Notes: a model not told the origin generated them from the letters alone. Counted from the stretch's first letter, positions 1 to 8,502 are shown. The stretch: 64,000 nt of DNA from Maribacter polysaccharolyticus (GCF_028882255.1 NZ_JARBUY010000004.1:384328-448327); one strand, 5' to 3'. A program made the numbers and translations.

Positions 1-249
1 ACGGATCTGCATCAATTGCAATATGCCCCCAAAAGCGACTCCTATCGTTACCAAAACGACAAGGACTACCCATGAGGTACATATTTGGGCTCCTTGGATC
101 AAATTAATGATCGCTTGTATCCCTAAAGGCAAGGAAAGATTAACCACTCCGGCAAAAATCGCATAATAGAAAATTTGAAAGATGTCCCTTTTATCCAATC
201 GCAGCAACCCTATTAATCGTTGCCAAGAGGTCATTATGGTTTTGGCCAT
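1..249 (-). CDS. ABC transporter membrane/ATPase protein, N-terminal part (cut by window edge)
   Basis: Reading the minus strand from the ATG at 249 gives 83 residues that run off the left edge. They start MAKTIMTSWQRLIGLLRLDK and continue into hydrophobic stretches around LPLGIQAIINLIQG and WVVLVVLVTIGVAFGGIL. This resembles the first two membrane helices of HlyB/peptidase-type ABC exporters, in which permease and ATPase are fused; the ATPase half would lie outside the window. The gene starts 5 bases after the stop of the TetR regulator and is probably co-transcribed with it, so that regulator likely controls export of an unknown substrate. Family assignment rests on the N-terminus only. Confidence 0.6.
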   Translation of the reverse strand, partial: MAKTIMTSWQRLIGLLRLDKRDIFQIFYYAIFAGVVNLSLPLGIQAIINLIQGAQICTSWVVLVVLVTIGVAFGGILQLMQIR

Positions 250-254
250 ACTAT

Positions 255-929
255 TTATGATTTAAGTATACTGAAAACAAGATGTTGAAAATAAGCCGTG
301 GTGTCATTGGTGCCATGACAGTCGGTCAATGAAGGAAAATGATCCTTAAGGAAATACTGGTGTAAAGACCCTTCCAAAATGGTACTGCCTAGACTGGCTG
401 CATAGGAATAATCAGGATTAATCGCTTTGATCATATCGCTTATGCGATTGACCAATCTTTTGTAAATCGAAAAATAACCGTCTTTATTCTCCACATCGAC
501 CTTTTGGGTCAAATACGATTTGGAATTCTCGTTAATCACGATTTTGTTCAATAACACCTCGTTTATATGTGAAAATGCCGAATCTTCCTCTGTACCTTTG
601 GTAACGATTTCAATCGCTTTTTTCAATTTCTCATTGGGATTTTCAATACTATTGGTGGCAAAAACCAATTGATACTCCAGCCATCCCCAATACCAAGAGG
701 TCAGGTAGAGCAATAATTTATGTTTATTTTCGAAATAGCGATATATGGAACTCTCGTTGGAAGAAATCCTACTCCCCAGTTTTTTAAATGTAAAACTCTC
801 AAAACCCATCTCATGGATCATCAGGATACTTTCCCCTACAATCCGCTTTCCCAAATCTGAAGAGTCTGGGTCCTTAACATAGATTTTTTCGTTGATGATG
901 ATCTTTATCGATGGTAATAATCGATCCAT
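255..929 (-). CDS. TetR/AcrR family transcriptional regulator
   Basis: This 224-residue protein carries a TetR-type helix-turn-helix at about residues 30-75, with the typical order GFESFTFKKLG, then SSNESSIYRYFENKHKLL. The remaining 150 residues are helical and would form the ligand-binding and dimer domain. It is first in a two-gene unit with an ABC exporter, so it probably represses its own operon and the exporter until a ligand binds. A 13-base perfect palindrome lies just upstream, next to a -7-like box. The ligand is unknown. The N-terminal 28 residues before the HTH are somewhat long for the family. Confidence 0.85.
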   Translation of the reverse strand: MDRLLPSIKIIINEKIYVKDPDSSDLGKRIVGESILMIHEMGFESFTFKKLGSRISSNESSIYRYFENKHKLLLYLTSWYWGWLEYQLVFATNSIENPNEKLKKAIEIVTKGTEEDSAFSHINEVLLNKIVINENSKSYLTQKVDVENKDGYFSIYKRLVNRISDMIKAINPDYSYAASLGSTILEGSLHQYFLKDHFPSLTDCHGTNDTTAYFQHLVFSILKS

Positions 930-952
930 ACCTCCCCTTTTTAAATGAAGAT

Positions 953-973
953 CAAATATAATAGTATTACTAT
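953..973 (-). promoter_or_regulatory. Candidate promoter -7 box and TetR operator
   Basis: On the minus strand TATATTTG (960-953) fits the Bacteroidetes -7 consensus TAnnTTTG. Directly upstream is the perfect palindrome ATAGTATTACTAT (961-973, 6-base arms). Overlap of a palindrome with the promoter of a TetR gene fits autoregulation. No clear -33 element was found, so this is an inference from position and symmetry. Confidence 0.4.
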
Positions 974-1168
974 CACATTGTGGTTGTTTAACTATTTTTT
1001 AACGCGTGTAAAACCCTCTTTTTTCAGGTTGGCAATTTAAAAGGACGAATCCTATGTGTATCGAAAAAAAAGGCCACTTAAAGTACGAATATCCGAAATC
1101 CCAAAATGGCCAGGATTGACGGGCATGATTTAAATTATTCCATATCTTTAAGGATAAGATATCAAAAA

Positions 1169-1732
1169 ATGGAAATACATAAATGTGGATGGTGCGTGGG
1201 AGACGAACTTTACGAAAGGTACCACGATGAGGAATGGGGCGTGCCCGTTCGCGATGATGCTACCCTATTTGAATTTTTGATCTTGGAGACTTTCCAGGCC
1301 GGACTCAGTTGGATTACCATTTTAAAAAAACGTGAAAATTTCAGGGCAGCGTTCGACAACTTCGATCATACTAAAATTGCGAGATACGATGAAGCAAAAA
1401 TCCAAACCCTCCTACAAGATCCGGGTATCATTCGAAATAAATTAAAGATCAGGGCCGCCATTACCAATGCGCAGGCTTTTATAAAGGTCCAGAAAGAATT
1501 TGGAAGTTTCAGCAACTATTTCTGGGGCTTTGTCAATGACCAACCGATCATTAACCGCATTGAAAATTATAAGGAGGCCCCGGCTACGACAACACTCTCG
1601 GACACCATCAGTAAAGACCTGAAGCAAAGGGGGTTTAAGTTTGTCGGTAGCACGGTGGTTTATGCCCATATGCAGGCAACCGGCATGGTCAATGATCATG
1701 AAATAGGATGTTTTAGATATAATAAGGTTTAA
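1169..1732 (+). CDS. tag: DNA-3-methyladenine glycosylase I
   Basis: The 187-residue product removes 3-methyladenine from alkylated DNA in base excision repair. It begins MEIHKCGWCVGDELYERYHD, the usual zinc-binding and substrate-pocket start of Tag, followed by EEWGVPV, the helix segment FQAGLSWITILKKRENF, and the C-terminal zinc ligands in HMQATGMVNDHEIGCF. An upstream in-frame ATG at 1106 would add 21 residues not expected in the family, so 1169 is preferred. An AlkD-like repair gene follows 0.7 kb downstream on the same strand, which suggests a small alkylation-repair neighbourhood. Confidence 0.93.
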   Translation: MEIHKCGWCVGDELYERYHDEEWGVPVRDDATLFEFLILETFQAGLSWITILKKRENFRAAFDNFDHTKIARYDEAKIQTLLQDPGIIRNKLKIRAAITNAQAFIKVQKEFGSFSNYFWGFVNDQPIINRIENYKEAPATTTLSDTISKDLKQRGFKFVGSTVVYAHMQATGMVNDHEIGCFRYNKV

Positions 1733-1795
1733 TGAATGTCCGTTAACCAAGGATAGGATTAGTTTCCATATTCCTTACTTAACACCAAGTACGTG

Positions 1796-2392
1796 ATGTA
1801 TAAACCAATACCCCGATCCTTATTGAAGGTTATGCTCTTATTGTTTTTAGGAACACAGCTATGCCAAAGTCAAGTTGGCTATGAACGTGAATATCGGATA
1901 AGGAAATCCCAATTTCCGACCTTGGCAGTGGATTATATGTTGATTGGTCACAAAATCAATAAAAAACGCTACTACAAAGAGGTAGACAGCCTCGGCCCCA
2001 CCTATATCCTAAAATTCAAAAAGGGTCGATTGCATTATCATTTATCCTTTGATGATTCGGGAAATTTAAAGAATTCCGGATTCCGTGTATATGAAATCGA
2101 TCTACCCGAAGAAACCCTTCAAGAAATAAAAAGATATCTTTCCGCTACTTTCAAGAAATACAGCATAAAACGAATGTATCAACAATACGGTTTCCAACAG
2201 GGCGAAAGTGGAAAATCCCTATTAAAGAATACCTTTCAAAACCTATTGCTCCCCAGCAATGTTTATAAACTGATCGTCACTGGAAAAAGGGATCAAAAAA
2301 TGGCCGAATATGATTTTTGGTTCAATGCGGAAGGCAATTTGGTCAAGAAACGGGCTGCCTTGCCCATGAACCACGACCGTATTTTATATTAA
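1796..2392 (+). CDS. Exported hypothetical protein
   Basis: The 198-residue protein has a signal peptide (SLLKVMLLLFLGTQLCQSQ) with likely cleavage near residue 26. The mature part is alternating charged and aromatic, for example YILKFKKGRLHYHLSFDDSG and YDFWFNAEGNLVKK. The phrase 'F-D-x-x-G-N-L' occurs twice, which is typical of small PepSY-like periplasmic folds, but a family cannot be assigned. GTG at 1793 is one codon upstream; ATG at 1796 is preferred. It lies between tag and the AlkD-like gene on the same strand and ends 17 bases before the latter. Confidence 0.65.
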   Translation: MYKPIPRSLLKVMLLLFLGTQLCQSQVGYEREYRIRKSQFPTLAVDYMLIGHKINKKRYYKEVDSLGPTYILKFKKGRLHYHLSFDDSGNLKNSGFRVYEIDLPEETLQEIKRYLSATFKKYSIKRMYQQYGFQQGESGKSLLKNTFQNLLLPSNVYKLIVTGKRDQKMAEYDFWFNAEGNLVKKRAALPMNHDRILY

Positions 2393-2409
2393 TTGTTTCA
2401 ATACCGAAA

Positions 2410-3081
2410 ATGAACGATTTCCTAAAGACCTTGGAACAGGAGTTCGAGTCCAACGCCGATCATAAAATCGCGGAAGGCCAAAAAGCCTATATGCGCCATC
2501 AGTTCGATTTCTATGGCATAAAAGCGACAAAACGGAGGGAATTACAAAAACCCTTTTTGGTAAAATCCGATTTACCCGCTTTAGCGGAATTGCATCAACT
2601 TGTAAAAACGCTATGGCAAAAACCACAACGGGAATATCAGTTGTTTGCCCAAGAATTGGTTTTTAAATACACCAAACAATTCAGCATAAACGATATTTCA
2701 ACCTTGGAATACATGGTGACCCACAAGTCGTGGTGGGACACTGTGGATTATATTGCGGTTAAATTGATCGGACCCTACTTTGAGCGTTATCCCGAACAAT
2801 TGGACACCTACCTTGAAAAATGGTTGGCCTCGGACAATATATGGCTGCAACGCTGCTGTTTACTCTATCAACTCAAAAGAAAGGACAAAATCGACACTAC
2901 CAGGCTTAGTATGATTATCCAAAGACTCTTGGGATCCAAGGAGTTCTTTATCAATAAAGCCATTGGGTGGGTTTTGCGGGAATACAGTAAAACCAATCCG
3001 AAGTGGGTCAAGGATTTCGTTGCGAAGAATGACTTGGCCAAATTAAGTGAACGTGAAGCATTGCGTCTTATGGATTGCTGA
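2410..3081 (+). CDS. AlkD-like DNA alkylation repair protein
   Basis: The 223-residue product looks like a HEAT-repeat DNA glycosylase of the AlkD/AlkC superfamily, which excises bulky or cationic alkylated bases without base flipping. Supporting segments are YMRHQFDFYGIKATKRRELQ near the N-terminus, MVTHKSWWDTVDYIAVKLIG (the W and D residues of the family active site) and FINKAIGWVLREYSKTNP near the C-terminus. The frame is open upstream to 2317, but ATG 2410 (MNDFLKTLEQEF) avoids overlap with the preceding gene and matches family length. Confidence 0.88.
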   Translation: MNDFLKTLEQEFESNADHKIAEGQKAYMRHQFDFYGIKATKRRELQKPFLVKSDLPALAELHQLVKTLWQKPQREYQLFAQELVFKYTKQFSINDISTLEYMVTHKSWWDTVDYIAVKLIGPYFERYPEQLDTYLEKWLASDNIWLQRCCLLYQLKRKDKIDTTRLSMIIQRLLGSKEFFINKAIGWVLREYSKTNPKWVKDFVAKNDLAKLSEREALRLMDC

Positions 3082-3244
3082 TATGATAACCTTACGGTAT
3101 ACCAAGGTCACTAAAAAGTTCAAATACTAAATGGAAAATTTACTAAATAACAGGTGTGTAAAAAAGGAATAGTATGACCAATTGCCATATTCCTTAAGTT
3201 TGATTTATATAGCAACTATATACAATTGTTGCCCACAATTAGAT

Positions 3245-3694
3245 ATGATAACTACATTTGATGACCCCAACATGGTATGCAAAAATGAAAACGATTCACG
3301 GGTAGATGTCTATTTTAAAGACAAACCCCTGTTATTTTTAACTTACACAGTTTGCGGGATAGTGTCGATAAATTGAAAGATGCTAATGAATTGGGCAAGT
3401 CAATTTTAAATTTTGAAATAACCTGGTCAATCCTTTTATTCCCGTAAATCATTCTATAGATTTCAGGATTGATGGGTCCCCTAATGAATTACATTACCCC
3501 GGTCAGTATTTTAATAAGGAATGTTCCCGTTATCCTATTGTATGCCTACAATTTCCTAATTATCCTTATAAATTCGATAAGGATCTCAAAAAAAAACAAT
3601 GTATGTTCCTGTATTGAGGATTTTCAGATAAAAAGTATGCCATAACAGAACTCCTGGAAAAACCTTACCGGTTCTTCGTAATCAGAATAAGGGA
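3245..3694 (+). pseudogene. Decayed gene of unknown family
   Basis: The 600-base gap between the AlkD-like gene and aat translates into successive protein-like fragments on the plus strand. From 3245 there is MITTFDDPNMVCKNENDSR, running to VCGIVSIN. A second frame, 3343-3447, gives LHSLRDSVDKLKDANELGKS. A third, from 3447, gives NHSIDFRIDGSPNELHYPGQ and FPNYPYKFDKDLKKK, is interrupted by one in-frame TGA at 3615, and resumes as FSDKKYAITELLEKPYRFFV. Two frameshifts and one stop indicate a pseudogene. The ancestral function is not recognised; the right end may run into the aat tail. Confidence 0.55.
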
Positions 3695-4360
3695 TCATTT
3701 GTCTTTCAATATCCCAATAAATTCCTTCCTTGGCATTTCTTTTGCCCCCAAACTGGCCAAATGTTCGGTATATACTTGACAATCGATCAACTTATACTTT
3801 TTTTTCTCCAACTCCTTAGCCAATTTGATAAATGCAAATTTTGAAGCATTACTTACTGCACTGAACATACTTTCCCCACAAAAAACATGACCCAGATCTA
3901 TTCCGTACAACCCACCTACCAAAATACCATTCTCCCATACTTCATAGGAATGGGCATATCCCAGTTCATGTAATTTGAGGTAGGCTTTTTTCATGTCTTG
4001 GGTAATCCAAGTGCCGTCTTGCCCCTTCCGGGCAATTTTGGAACATCGGTCAATGACCTCATCAAAGCACTTATCTTTAGTCAGTGTAAATTGATTGCTC
4101 TTTATAACCTTGGCCATACTTTTGGAAATCTTGACTTCGGCAGGATGCAAGACCATTCTAGGATCGGGACTCCACCACAAAATCATGGATCCTTCATTAA
4201 ACCACGGAAAAATACCCTGTTGATAGGCAAGTACCAAACGTTCTACGGAAAGGTCCCCGCCAAAGGCCAATAATCCCTCTGAATTCGCTTCTTCAACAGG
4301 CGGAAAACGCAAAGCCTCGCCGATAAAAGCCAGAGGTTTATTTGAACTATCTTTTTTCAT
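3695..4360 (-). CDS. aat: Leucyl/phenylalanyl-tRNA--protein transferase
   Basis: The 221-residue enzyme transfers Leu or Phe from aminoacyl-tRNA to N-terminal Arg or Lys of proteins, making N-degrons for the ClpS/ClpAP pathway. Family hallmarks are EGLLAFGGDLSVERLVLAYQ, GIFPWFNEG, WWSPDPRMVL and the substrate-pocket block GGLYGIDLGHVFCGESMFS, followed by LIDCQVYTEHLASLGAKEMP. The length is normal. Start MKKDSSNKPLAF at 4360. A terminator hairpin separates it from DUF3127 upstream, so it is probably transcribed on its own. Confidence 0.95.
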   Translation of the reverse strand: MKKDSSNKPLAFIGEALRFPPVEEANSEGLLAFGGDLSVERLVLAYQQGIFPWFNEGSMILWWSPDPRMVLHPAEVKISKSMAKVIKSNQFTLTKDKCFDEVIDRCSKIARKGQDGTWITQDMKKAYLKLHELGYAHSYEVWENGILVGGLYGIDLGHVFCGESMFSAVSNASKFAFIKLAKELEKKKYKLIDCQVYTEHLASLGAKEMPRKEFIGILKDK

Positions 4361-4400
4361 TGTGCATGGTTAACCCAAAGGTATCAATAAATAAAAATGG

Positions 4401-4430
4401 AACAAAAAACCCCACTATGCAGTGGGGTTC
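4401..4430 (-). terminator. Rho-independent terminator after the DUF3127 gene
   Basis: A 9-bp perfect stem, AACCCCACT (4408-4416) with AGTGGGGTT (4421-4429), has a 4-base loop. The A-rich run at 4401-4407 becomes a U-tract on the minus strand. It lies 54 bases past the DUF3127 stop and before the aat start. Confidence 0.8.
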
Positions 4431-4482
4431 GTTTTACGGTTTTTTTGAATGCGTCAAAAAGTCGACAATTCAAATGGTTGGG

Positions 4483-4860
4483 TTAAAATGGAAGATCATC
4501 ATGATCTTCATCATTGATATTATCGGCTGGTTCGAAAGCATCCATCGGGGGCACAGGAGGAATATCGGAATTCCCTTGGGCAGGCTGAAGGTTTTCGATA
4601 CGCCATCCTTGGATCGAATTGAAGTATTTTACCTCACCCTGTGGATTTGTCCATTCACGGCCCCGGATATTAATACTGATCTTTACATCTTGCCCCACTT
4701 GGTAACTGTTCAACAAATCACATTTGTCCTGGACAAACTCTACCAATATATGCTGTGGATACTGTTCTTCGGTGGTTACGACCACTTCCCTTTTTCTAAA
4801 ACCATTACTGCCAAACGTTTTGGTTTCTTCTATCTTTTTAATTTTTCCTTGTATTTCCAT
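4483..4860 (-). CDS. DUF3127 protein with SSB-like acidic tail
   Basis: The 125-residue protein fits the DUF3127 family of Bacteroidetes, a small predicted OB-like fold: MEIQGKIKKIEETKTFGSNG, then KREVVVTTEEQYPQHILVEF and VKISINIRGREW. The C-terminus is a Pro-rich linker followed by DHDDLPF, which closely matches the SSB C-terminal peptide that recruits DNA-maintenance enzymes; the ssb gene in this window ends DDDDLPF. This suggests a single-strand-binding or SSB-mimicking role. That role is inference; the family function is not established. Confidence 0.8.
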   Translation of the reverse strand: MEIQGKIKKIEETKTFGSNGFRKREVVVTTEEQYPQHILVEFVQDKCDLLNSYQVGQDVKISINIRGREWTNPQGEVKYFNSIQGWRIENLQPAQGNSDIPPVPPMDAFEPADNINDEDHDDLPF

Positions 4861-5068
4861 GTTATGATGATTATCTGATCTTATTCAATGAAATTTATGT
4901 AAACCTTCGGCCCGTTTCGGTCAACTTTGCATGATCGACCTAACCCAGTTATGGCGTTACCACTGATCAAGCAATTCAATTCGAAAAGCAAAAACAAGGC
5001 GCAAAAGCAATTTTCGGGCAAGTTAAGGGTTTTACAATTGGCTTCATAAAAAGTGGCCAAATAGTTAT

Positions 5069-5956
5069 TTACAATTCGATTGCCAAGAGCAGTTTCCATG
5101 CGGAATGAACCTCATTCCGGTCTAGGTATTCCTGTGCTTTTTGATGTAAAGAAGCCAAGTCACCGAGTTTTACCAGGGAAGATAGCGTATCTTCTGAACC
5201 GATGAATTCCTCGATTTCGACCTTGCTCGGCAGTGTTTCCACATTTCCGAGTTTTCCCAAATCATTCCCTGTCAAAACGGTACTGTTCCTGATTTGTGCC
5301 GGAATGGCATCTACACCGATCCCTAAAGTGGATAAAGGTTTGGGCACTTCGAACATGCCCCTATTCGCCCTTGAATACCAATTGCCCCCCATACGGGCGA
5401 CCTGATCGATCTTATACTGATCAATGGTTCCCTTGCCATCCAAGATGCGCTTATTGATATGTATTTTGACCACCTCGGAAAAAATCAGGTTACCCGCACC
5501 GCCTTTATTTCCCAAGGGTTCTACCTTGCTTACCCTACATTCGAATTGCACCGGGGATTCGGCCACCCTAAAAGGTTTAACCAAATCTGACGCCAACATC
5601 GTGAGACCTGCCTTTAAAAATTCGTTCTCCCCTTCAGGGTATTCCGTGCTCGAAAGCGACATTTGATGGACCATATCATAATTCACGACATTAATGACCA
5701 CCTCCCTTACTTTATCCGCATTTTGCAAGGAGTGTTTCGTAGTATTATCACGTACCCGGCGTGCAGGGGAAAAGATCAAGATTGGAGGATTGGCACTGAA
5801 CACATTGAAAAAACTGAAGGGCGATAGGTTGGGCCTACCTTTTTCATCCATGGTACTGACAAGGGCAATAGGCCGTGGACCAACTGCTCCCAAGAGATAG
5901 CCATGTAATTCCGGAATCGGGATATCCGCAGGATTTATCGATATTGTATCGGCCAT
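5069..5956 (-). CDS. Flavin reductase-like FMN-binding protein
   Basis: The 295-residue protein matches the flavin reductase-like split-barrel family, which binds FMN and often supplies reduced flavin to an oxygenase. Signatures are LLGAVGPRPIALVSTMDEKG, PNLSPFSFFNVFSANPPIL and RDNTTKHSLQNADKVREVVI, all in the first 100 residues. The C-terminal third beyond about residue 200 is outside the core FMN domain and has no recognised motif. No oxygenase gene lies next to it, so the physiological partner is unknown. It appears monocistronic. Confidence 0.88.
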   Translation of the reverse strand: MADTISINPADIPIPELHGYLLGAVGPRPIALVSTMDEKGRPNLSPFSFFNVFSANPPILIFSPARRVRDNTTKHSLQNADKVREVVINVVNYDMVHQMSLSSTEYPEGENEFLKAGLTMLASDLVKPFRVAESPVQFECRVSKVEPLGNKGGAGNLIFSEVVKIHINKRILDGKGTIDQYKIDQVARMGGNWYSRANRGMFEVPKPLSTLGIGVDAIPAQIRNSTVLTGNDLGKLGNVETLPSKVEIEEFIGSEDTLSSLVKLGDLASLHQKAQEYLDRNEVHSAWKLLLAIEL

Positions 5957-6064
5957 AGTATAACAAAAATAGTCAATTTGAATACGATTTAAAAGCGAAG
6001 GGCGTTTACCCTAAACACCATTTATGCGCATTTTACGTTATCTTTAATACAACAAAACGGTTGG

Positions 6065-7213
6065 ATGGAATTTAATCCTAAAAAGAAGACCTCGAACTTT
6101 ATTCTATTGGCAATCGCTTTTGCCATTGTCAGTTTGATCTTGTGGAACACGAATAGTTTCTTTAAAAAGTTCAAAGAGGAAGAGCGTTTGAAAATGGAAA
6201 TCTGGGCTACCGCCCAATCCGAGTTACTACAATATTCCGAGGATATGGATATGGGTAACCTCACCATAAAAGTGTTACAGAACAACACCTCTACCCCAAT
6301 GATCTTGGTAAACAAAGACGGTTCGATCAAAACGAACAACATGCCGACAGACAAGGTCAAGGATTCGGTATACCTGCATCGCAACATACAGATATTCCAA
6401 AGTGAGAACACCCCGATTTCCATAGATCAGGGAGGGGAGCACCTTGCCACTTTATATTATGGCAATTCAGAAGTGTTGAACAAATTAAAGTATTATCCCA
6501 TTGCACTTTTATTGATCATCTTGCTCTTCGGGGCCGTAATTTTCTTTTTCTTTAAAACCAATAAGGCCTCGGAACAAAATAAATTATGGGCCGGTATGGC
6601 CAAGGAGACCGCCCACCAGATCGGCACCCCTTTATCCTCACTTTTAGGTTGGAACGAGCTTTTGAAATCCGAAGAGATAAATCCGGAAATCACCAAGGAA
6701 ATCGATAAGGACATCTCCAGATTGGAAACCATTACCGAACGTTTCTCTAAAATAGGATCCTTACCCGAACTTAGGGAAGTGGATATCGTTCAAGAAACAA
6801 AGGAAGCCTATGAATATTTAAAACTCCGCAGTTCCAAATTGATCCATTTCTCTTTCAATTCAAAAGTGGAAAAACTCCCGGTACTTTTAAATAGTTCCCT
6901 ATACAATTGGACCATTGAAAACTTGGTCAAAAATGGCATCGATGCCATGAAGGGCAAAGGAAGTATCGCAATTGATATTGTTCCTGCCGGAAAATATGTG
7001 AATATCCTGGTGGCCGATACGGGTGGGGGTATCCCAAAAAGTGATTACCATACCATTTTCAACCCTGGGGTAACCTCCAAAAAAAGAGGCTGGGGCCTAG
7101 GACTATCCCTTGTCAAACGTATCGTGGAAGAATACCATCAAGGTAAGATAAAGGTACTTTCTTCGGGTAAAGAAGGTACGATCATGCAAATTTCCCTAAA
7201 AGTAAACCCATAA
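6065..7213 (+). CDS. Membrane sensor histidine kinase
   Basis: This 382-residue kinase has one N-terminal membrane helix (about residues 11-28), a short extracytoplasmic sensor region, a second helix (about 144-164), then the kinase core. The H-box is KETAHQIGTPLSSL with the phospho-acceptor at about His184. The N-box is NWTIENLVKNGIDAM and the G1 box is VADTGGGIP, with a GWGLGLSLVKRIVEE G2 region. No HAMP domain or response regulator is seen next to it, so its partner is encoded elsewhere. A small zinc-ribbon-like gene follows after 3 bases and may be co-translated. Confidence 0.92.
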   Translation: MEFNPKKKTSNFILLAIAFAIVSLILWNTNSFFKKFKEEERLKMEIWATAQSELLQYSEDMDMGNLTIKVLQNNTSTPMILVNKDGSIKTNNMPTDKVKDSVYLHRNIQIFQSENTPISIDQGGEHLATLYYGNSEVLNKLKYYPIALLLIILLFGAVIFFFFKTNKASEQNKLWAGMAKETAHQIGTPLSSLLGWNELLKSEEINPEITKEIDKDISRLETITERFSKIGSLPELREVDIVQETKEAYEYLKLRSSKLIHFSFNSKVEKLPVLLNSSLYNWTIENLVKNGIDAMKGKGSIAIDIVPAGKYVNILVADTGGGIPKSDYHTIFNPGVTSKKRGWGLGLSLVKRIVEEYHQGKIKVLSSGKEGTIMQISLKVNP

Positions 7214-7216
7214 GCT

Positions 7217-7573
7217 ATGTCGAAGGAAAAATTAGTCGTTGTCAAAGAAGCTGAAATCACCAATAACTGTCCGGAATGTTTCAATCAGGACATGAAAATC
7301 ACTTTTAAGCAAAAACACCTGACCGGAAGATTGTTCGATCGCGTCACTAAGGAGGTGACCTACACCATACTGTGCAAAAAATGCAACTCTATAATCTACC
7401 CGGTTAACTGGACCGAAGATATAGAACGGACGTTCAATTATTATCAAAAAATGGTAACCCCGGAAAAACCTGCCATCCGATTTACATCTTTGTTTTACAT
7501 TATCGTAATATCGATTTTGGTACTTATGGGCACAGCCATCTACCTATGGCAATCAGGAATTATTCGATTTTAG
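7217..7573 (+). CDS. Small membrane protein with CxxC pairs
   Basis: The 118-residue protein has two cysteine pairs, NNCPECFNQ near residue 20 and LCKKCNSIIYPVNW near residue 55, that could bind zinc or form a rubredoxin-like knuckle. A single C-terminal membrane helix follows (FYIIVISILVLMGTAIYLW). The kinase gene ends 3 bases upstream, which suggests co-expression and perhaps a role in the same signalling unit. No known family was recognised. The last 14 bases overlap the convergent HIT gene. Confidence 0.75.
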   Translation: MSKEKLVVVKEAEITNNCPECFNQDMKITFKQKHLTGRLFDRVTKEVTYTILCKKCNSIIYPVNWTEDIERTFNYYQKMVTPEKPAIRFTSLFYIIVISILVLMGTAIYLWQSGIIRF

Positions 7574-7952
7574 CCGAAATTCGCGCTGCGATCTCAATAA
7601 ACTCATCCTGTGTAAGTGAAACTTTGTGTTGAAAAGTAGCTTCTTTCATTTCATTCAAAGGAATCAAATGCACATGTACATGGGGCACTTCGAGTCCGAT
7701 TACGGTAATCCCGACCCGTTTGCAGTCCATAGCGGATTCAATGGCCTTACCCACCTTTCTTGCAAAAGCCATCAACCCCATGTAGGTTTCCTCATCCAAA
7801 TCCATAATCTTATCCACTTCCTTTTTGGGAACACATAAAGTATGTCCCTTGGCATTGGGATTAATATCCAAAAAAGCAAAGAAATTTTCGTCTTCCGCTA
7901 TTTTATAGCTTGGGATTTCACCATTAATGATTTTGGTAAAGATGCTCGCCAT
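7560..7952 (-). CDS. HIT family protein
   Basis: The 130-residue protein is a histidine-triad nucleotide hydrolase of the Hint type, acting on adenosine phosphoramidates and related nucleotides. It shows IFTKIINGEIPSYKIAEDE at the start, FLDINPNAKGHTLCVPK in the middle, and the catalytic HVHVHLIP triad near residue 100. ATG 7952 (MASIFTKI) is chosen over 7961 because family members begin there. It lies downstream of greA on the same strand but behind a strong terminator. Its tail overlaps the convergent gene by 14 bases. Confidence 0.93.
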   Translation of the reverse strand: MASIFTKIINGEIPSYKIAEDENFFAFLDINPNAKGHTLCVPKKEVDKIMDLDEETYMGLMAFARKVGKAIESAMDCKRVGITVIGLEVPHVHVHLIPLNEMKEATFQHKVSLTQDEFIEIAARISAKIE

Positions 7953-7976
7953 GGTATTCATGTTTAAATTAGAAAC

Positions 7977-8003
7977 AAAAAACCTATCAAGTTTGATAGG
8001 TTT
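7977..8003 (-). terminator. Rho-independent terminator after greA
   Basis: An 11-bp perfect stem, AAACCTATCAA (7980-7990) with TTGATAGGTTT (7993-8003), is followed on the minus strand by a U-rich tract complementary to 7974-7983. It sits 23 bases after the greA stop. Confidence 0.85.
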
Positions 8004-8025
8004 AAATATAAAGAATTATACTATC

Positions 8026-8502
8026 CTATTCCCTGGTAATCTCCAAAATCTCGAAGGTGATTTTTCCATTGGGCACGGCGATTTCCGCGGTTTCACCCAC
8101 TTTTTTTCCCAAAAGGCCCTTGCCGATAGGGGAACTTACCGAGATTTTGCCCGACTTTAAATCCGCTTCGCTCTCGGCCACCAAGGTGTATTTCATTTCC
8201 ATGCCATTGGTCTGGTTCTTTAACTTTACCGTGGACAGGACCAAAACCTTTGAAGTATCCAATTGGGATTCATCAATTAAGCGTGCATTGGCTAGGGTAG
8301 CTTCCATTTTGGAAATCTTCATCTCCAAAAGTCCCTGCGCCTCTTTGGCCGCATCATATTCGGCATTTTCGGAAAGATCCCCTTTATCCCTTGCTTCCGC
8401 AATAGCCTGCGAAGCCTTTGGACGCTCCACATCTTTAAGATGGTTCAATTCGTTCCTTAATTTTTTTAACCCTTCCGCAGTATAGTATGATATTTTACTC
8501 AT
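8026..8502 (-). CDS. greA: Transcription elongation factor GreA
   Basis: The 158-residue protein has the normal GreA length and layout. The N-terminal coiled coil contains LKKLRNELNHLKDVERPKAS and the tip acidic motif DKGDLSENAEYDAAKEAQ. The C-terminal FKBP-like domain contains ISVSSPIGKGLLGKKVGE. GreA enters the RNA polymerase secondary channel and stimulates cleavage of backtracked RNA. The gene is followed by its own terminator. Confidence 0.97.
   Translation of the reverse strand: MSKISYYTAEGLKKLRNELNHLKDVERPKASQAIAEARDKGDLSENAEYDAAKEAQGLLEMKISKMEATLANARLIDESQLDTSKVLVLSTVKLKNQTNGMEMKYTLVAESEADLKSGKISVSSPIGKGLLGKKVGETAEIAVPNGKITFEILEITRE

Noticed and set aside
1054-1119. A 21-codon plus-strand frame (MCIEKKGHLKYEYPKSQNGQ) before tag
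   Set aside because: It is very short with no supporting context, and it ends inside the possible upstream extension of tag.
4881-5099. A 72-codon minus-strand open frame downstream of the flavin reductase
   Set aside because: It overlaps the end of the flavin reductase gene in another frame, has no recognisable domain, and its residues look like chance translation of a spacer.
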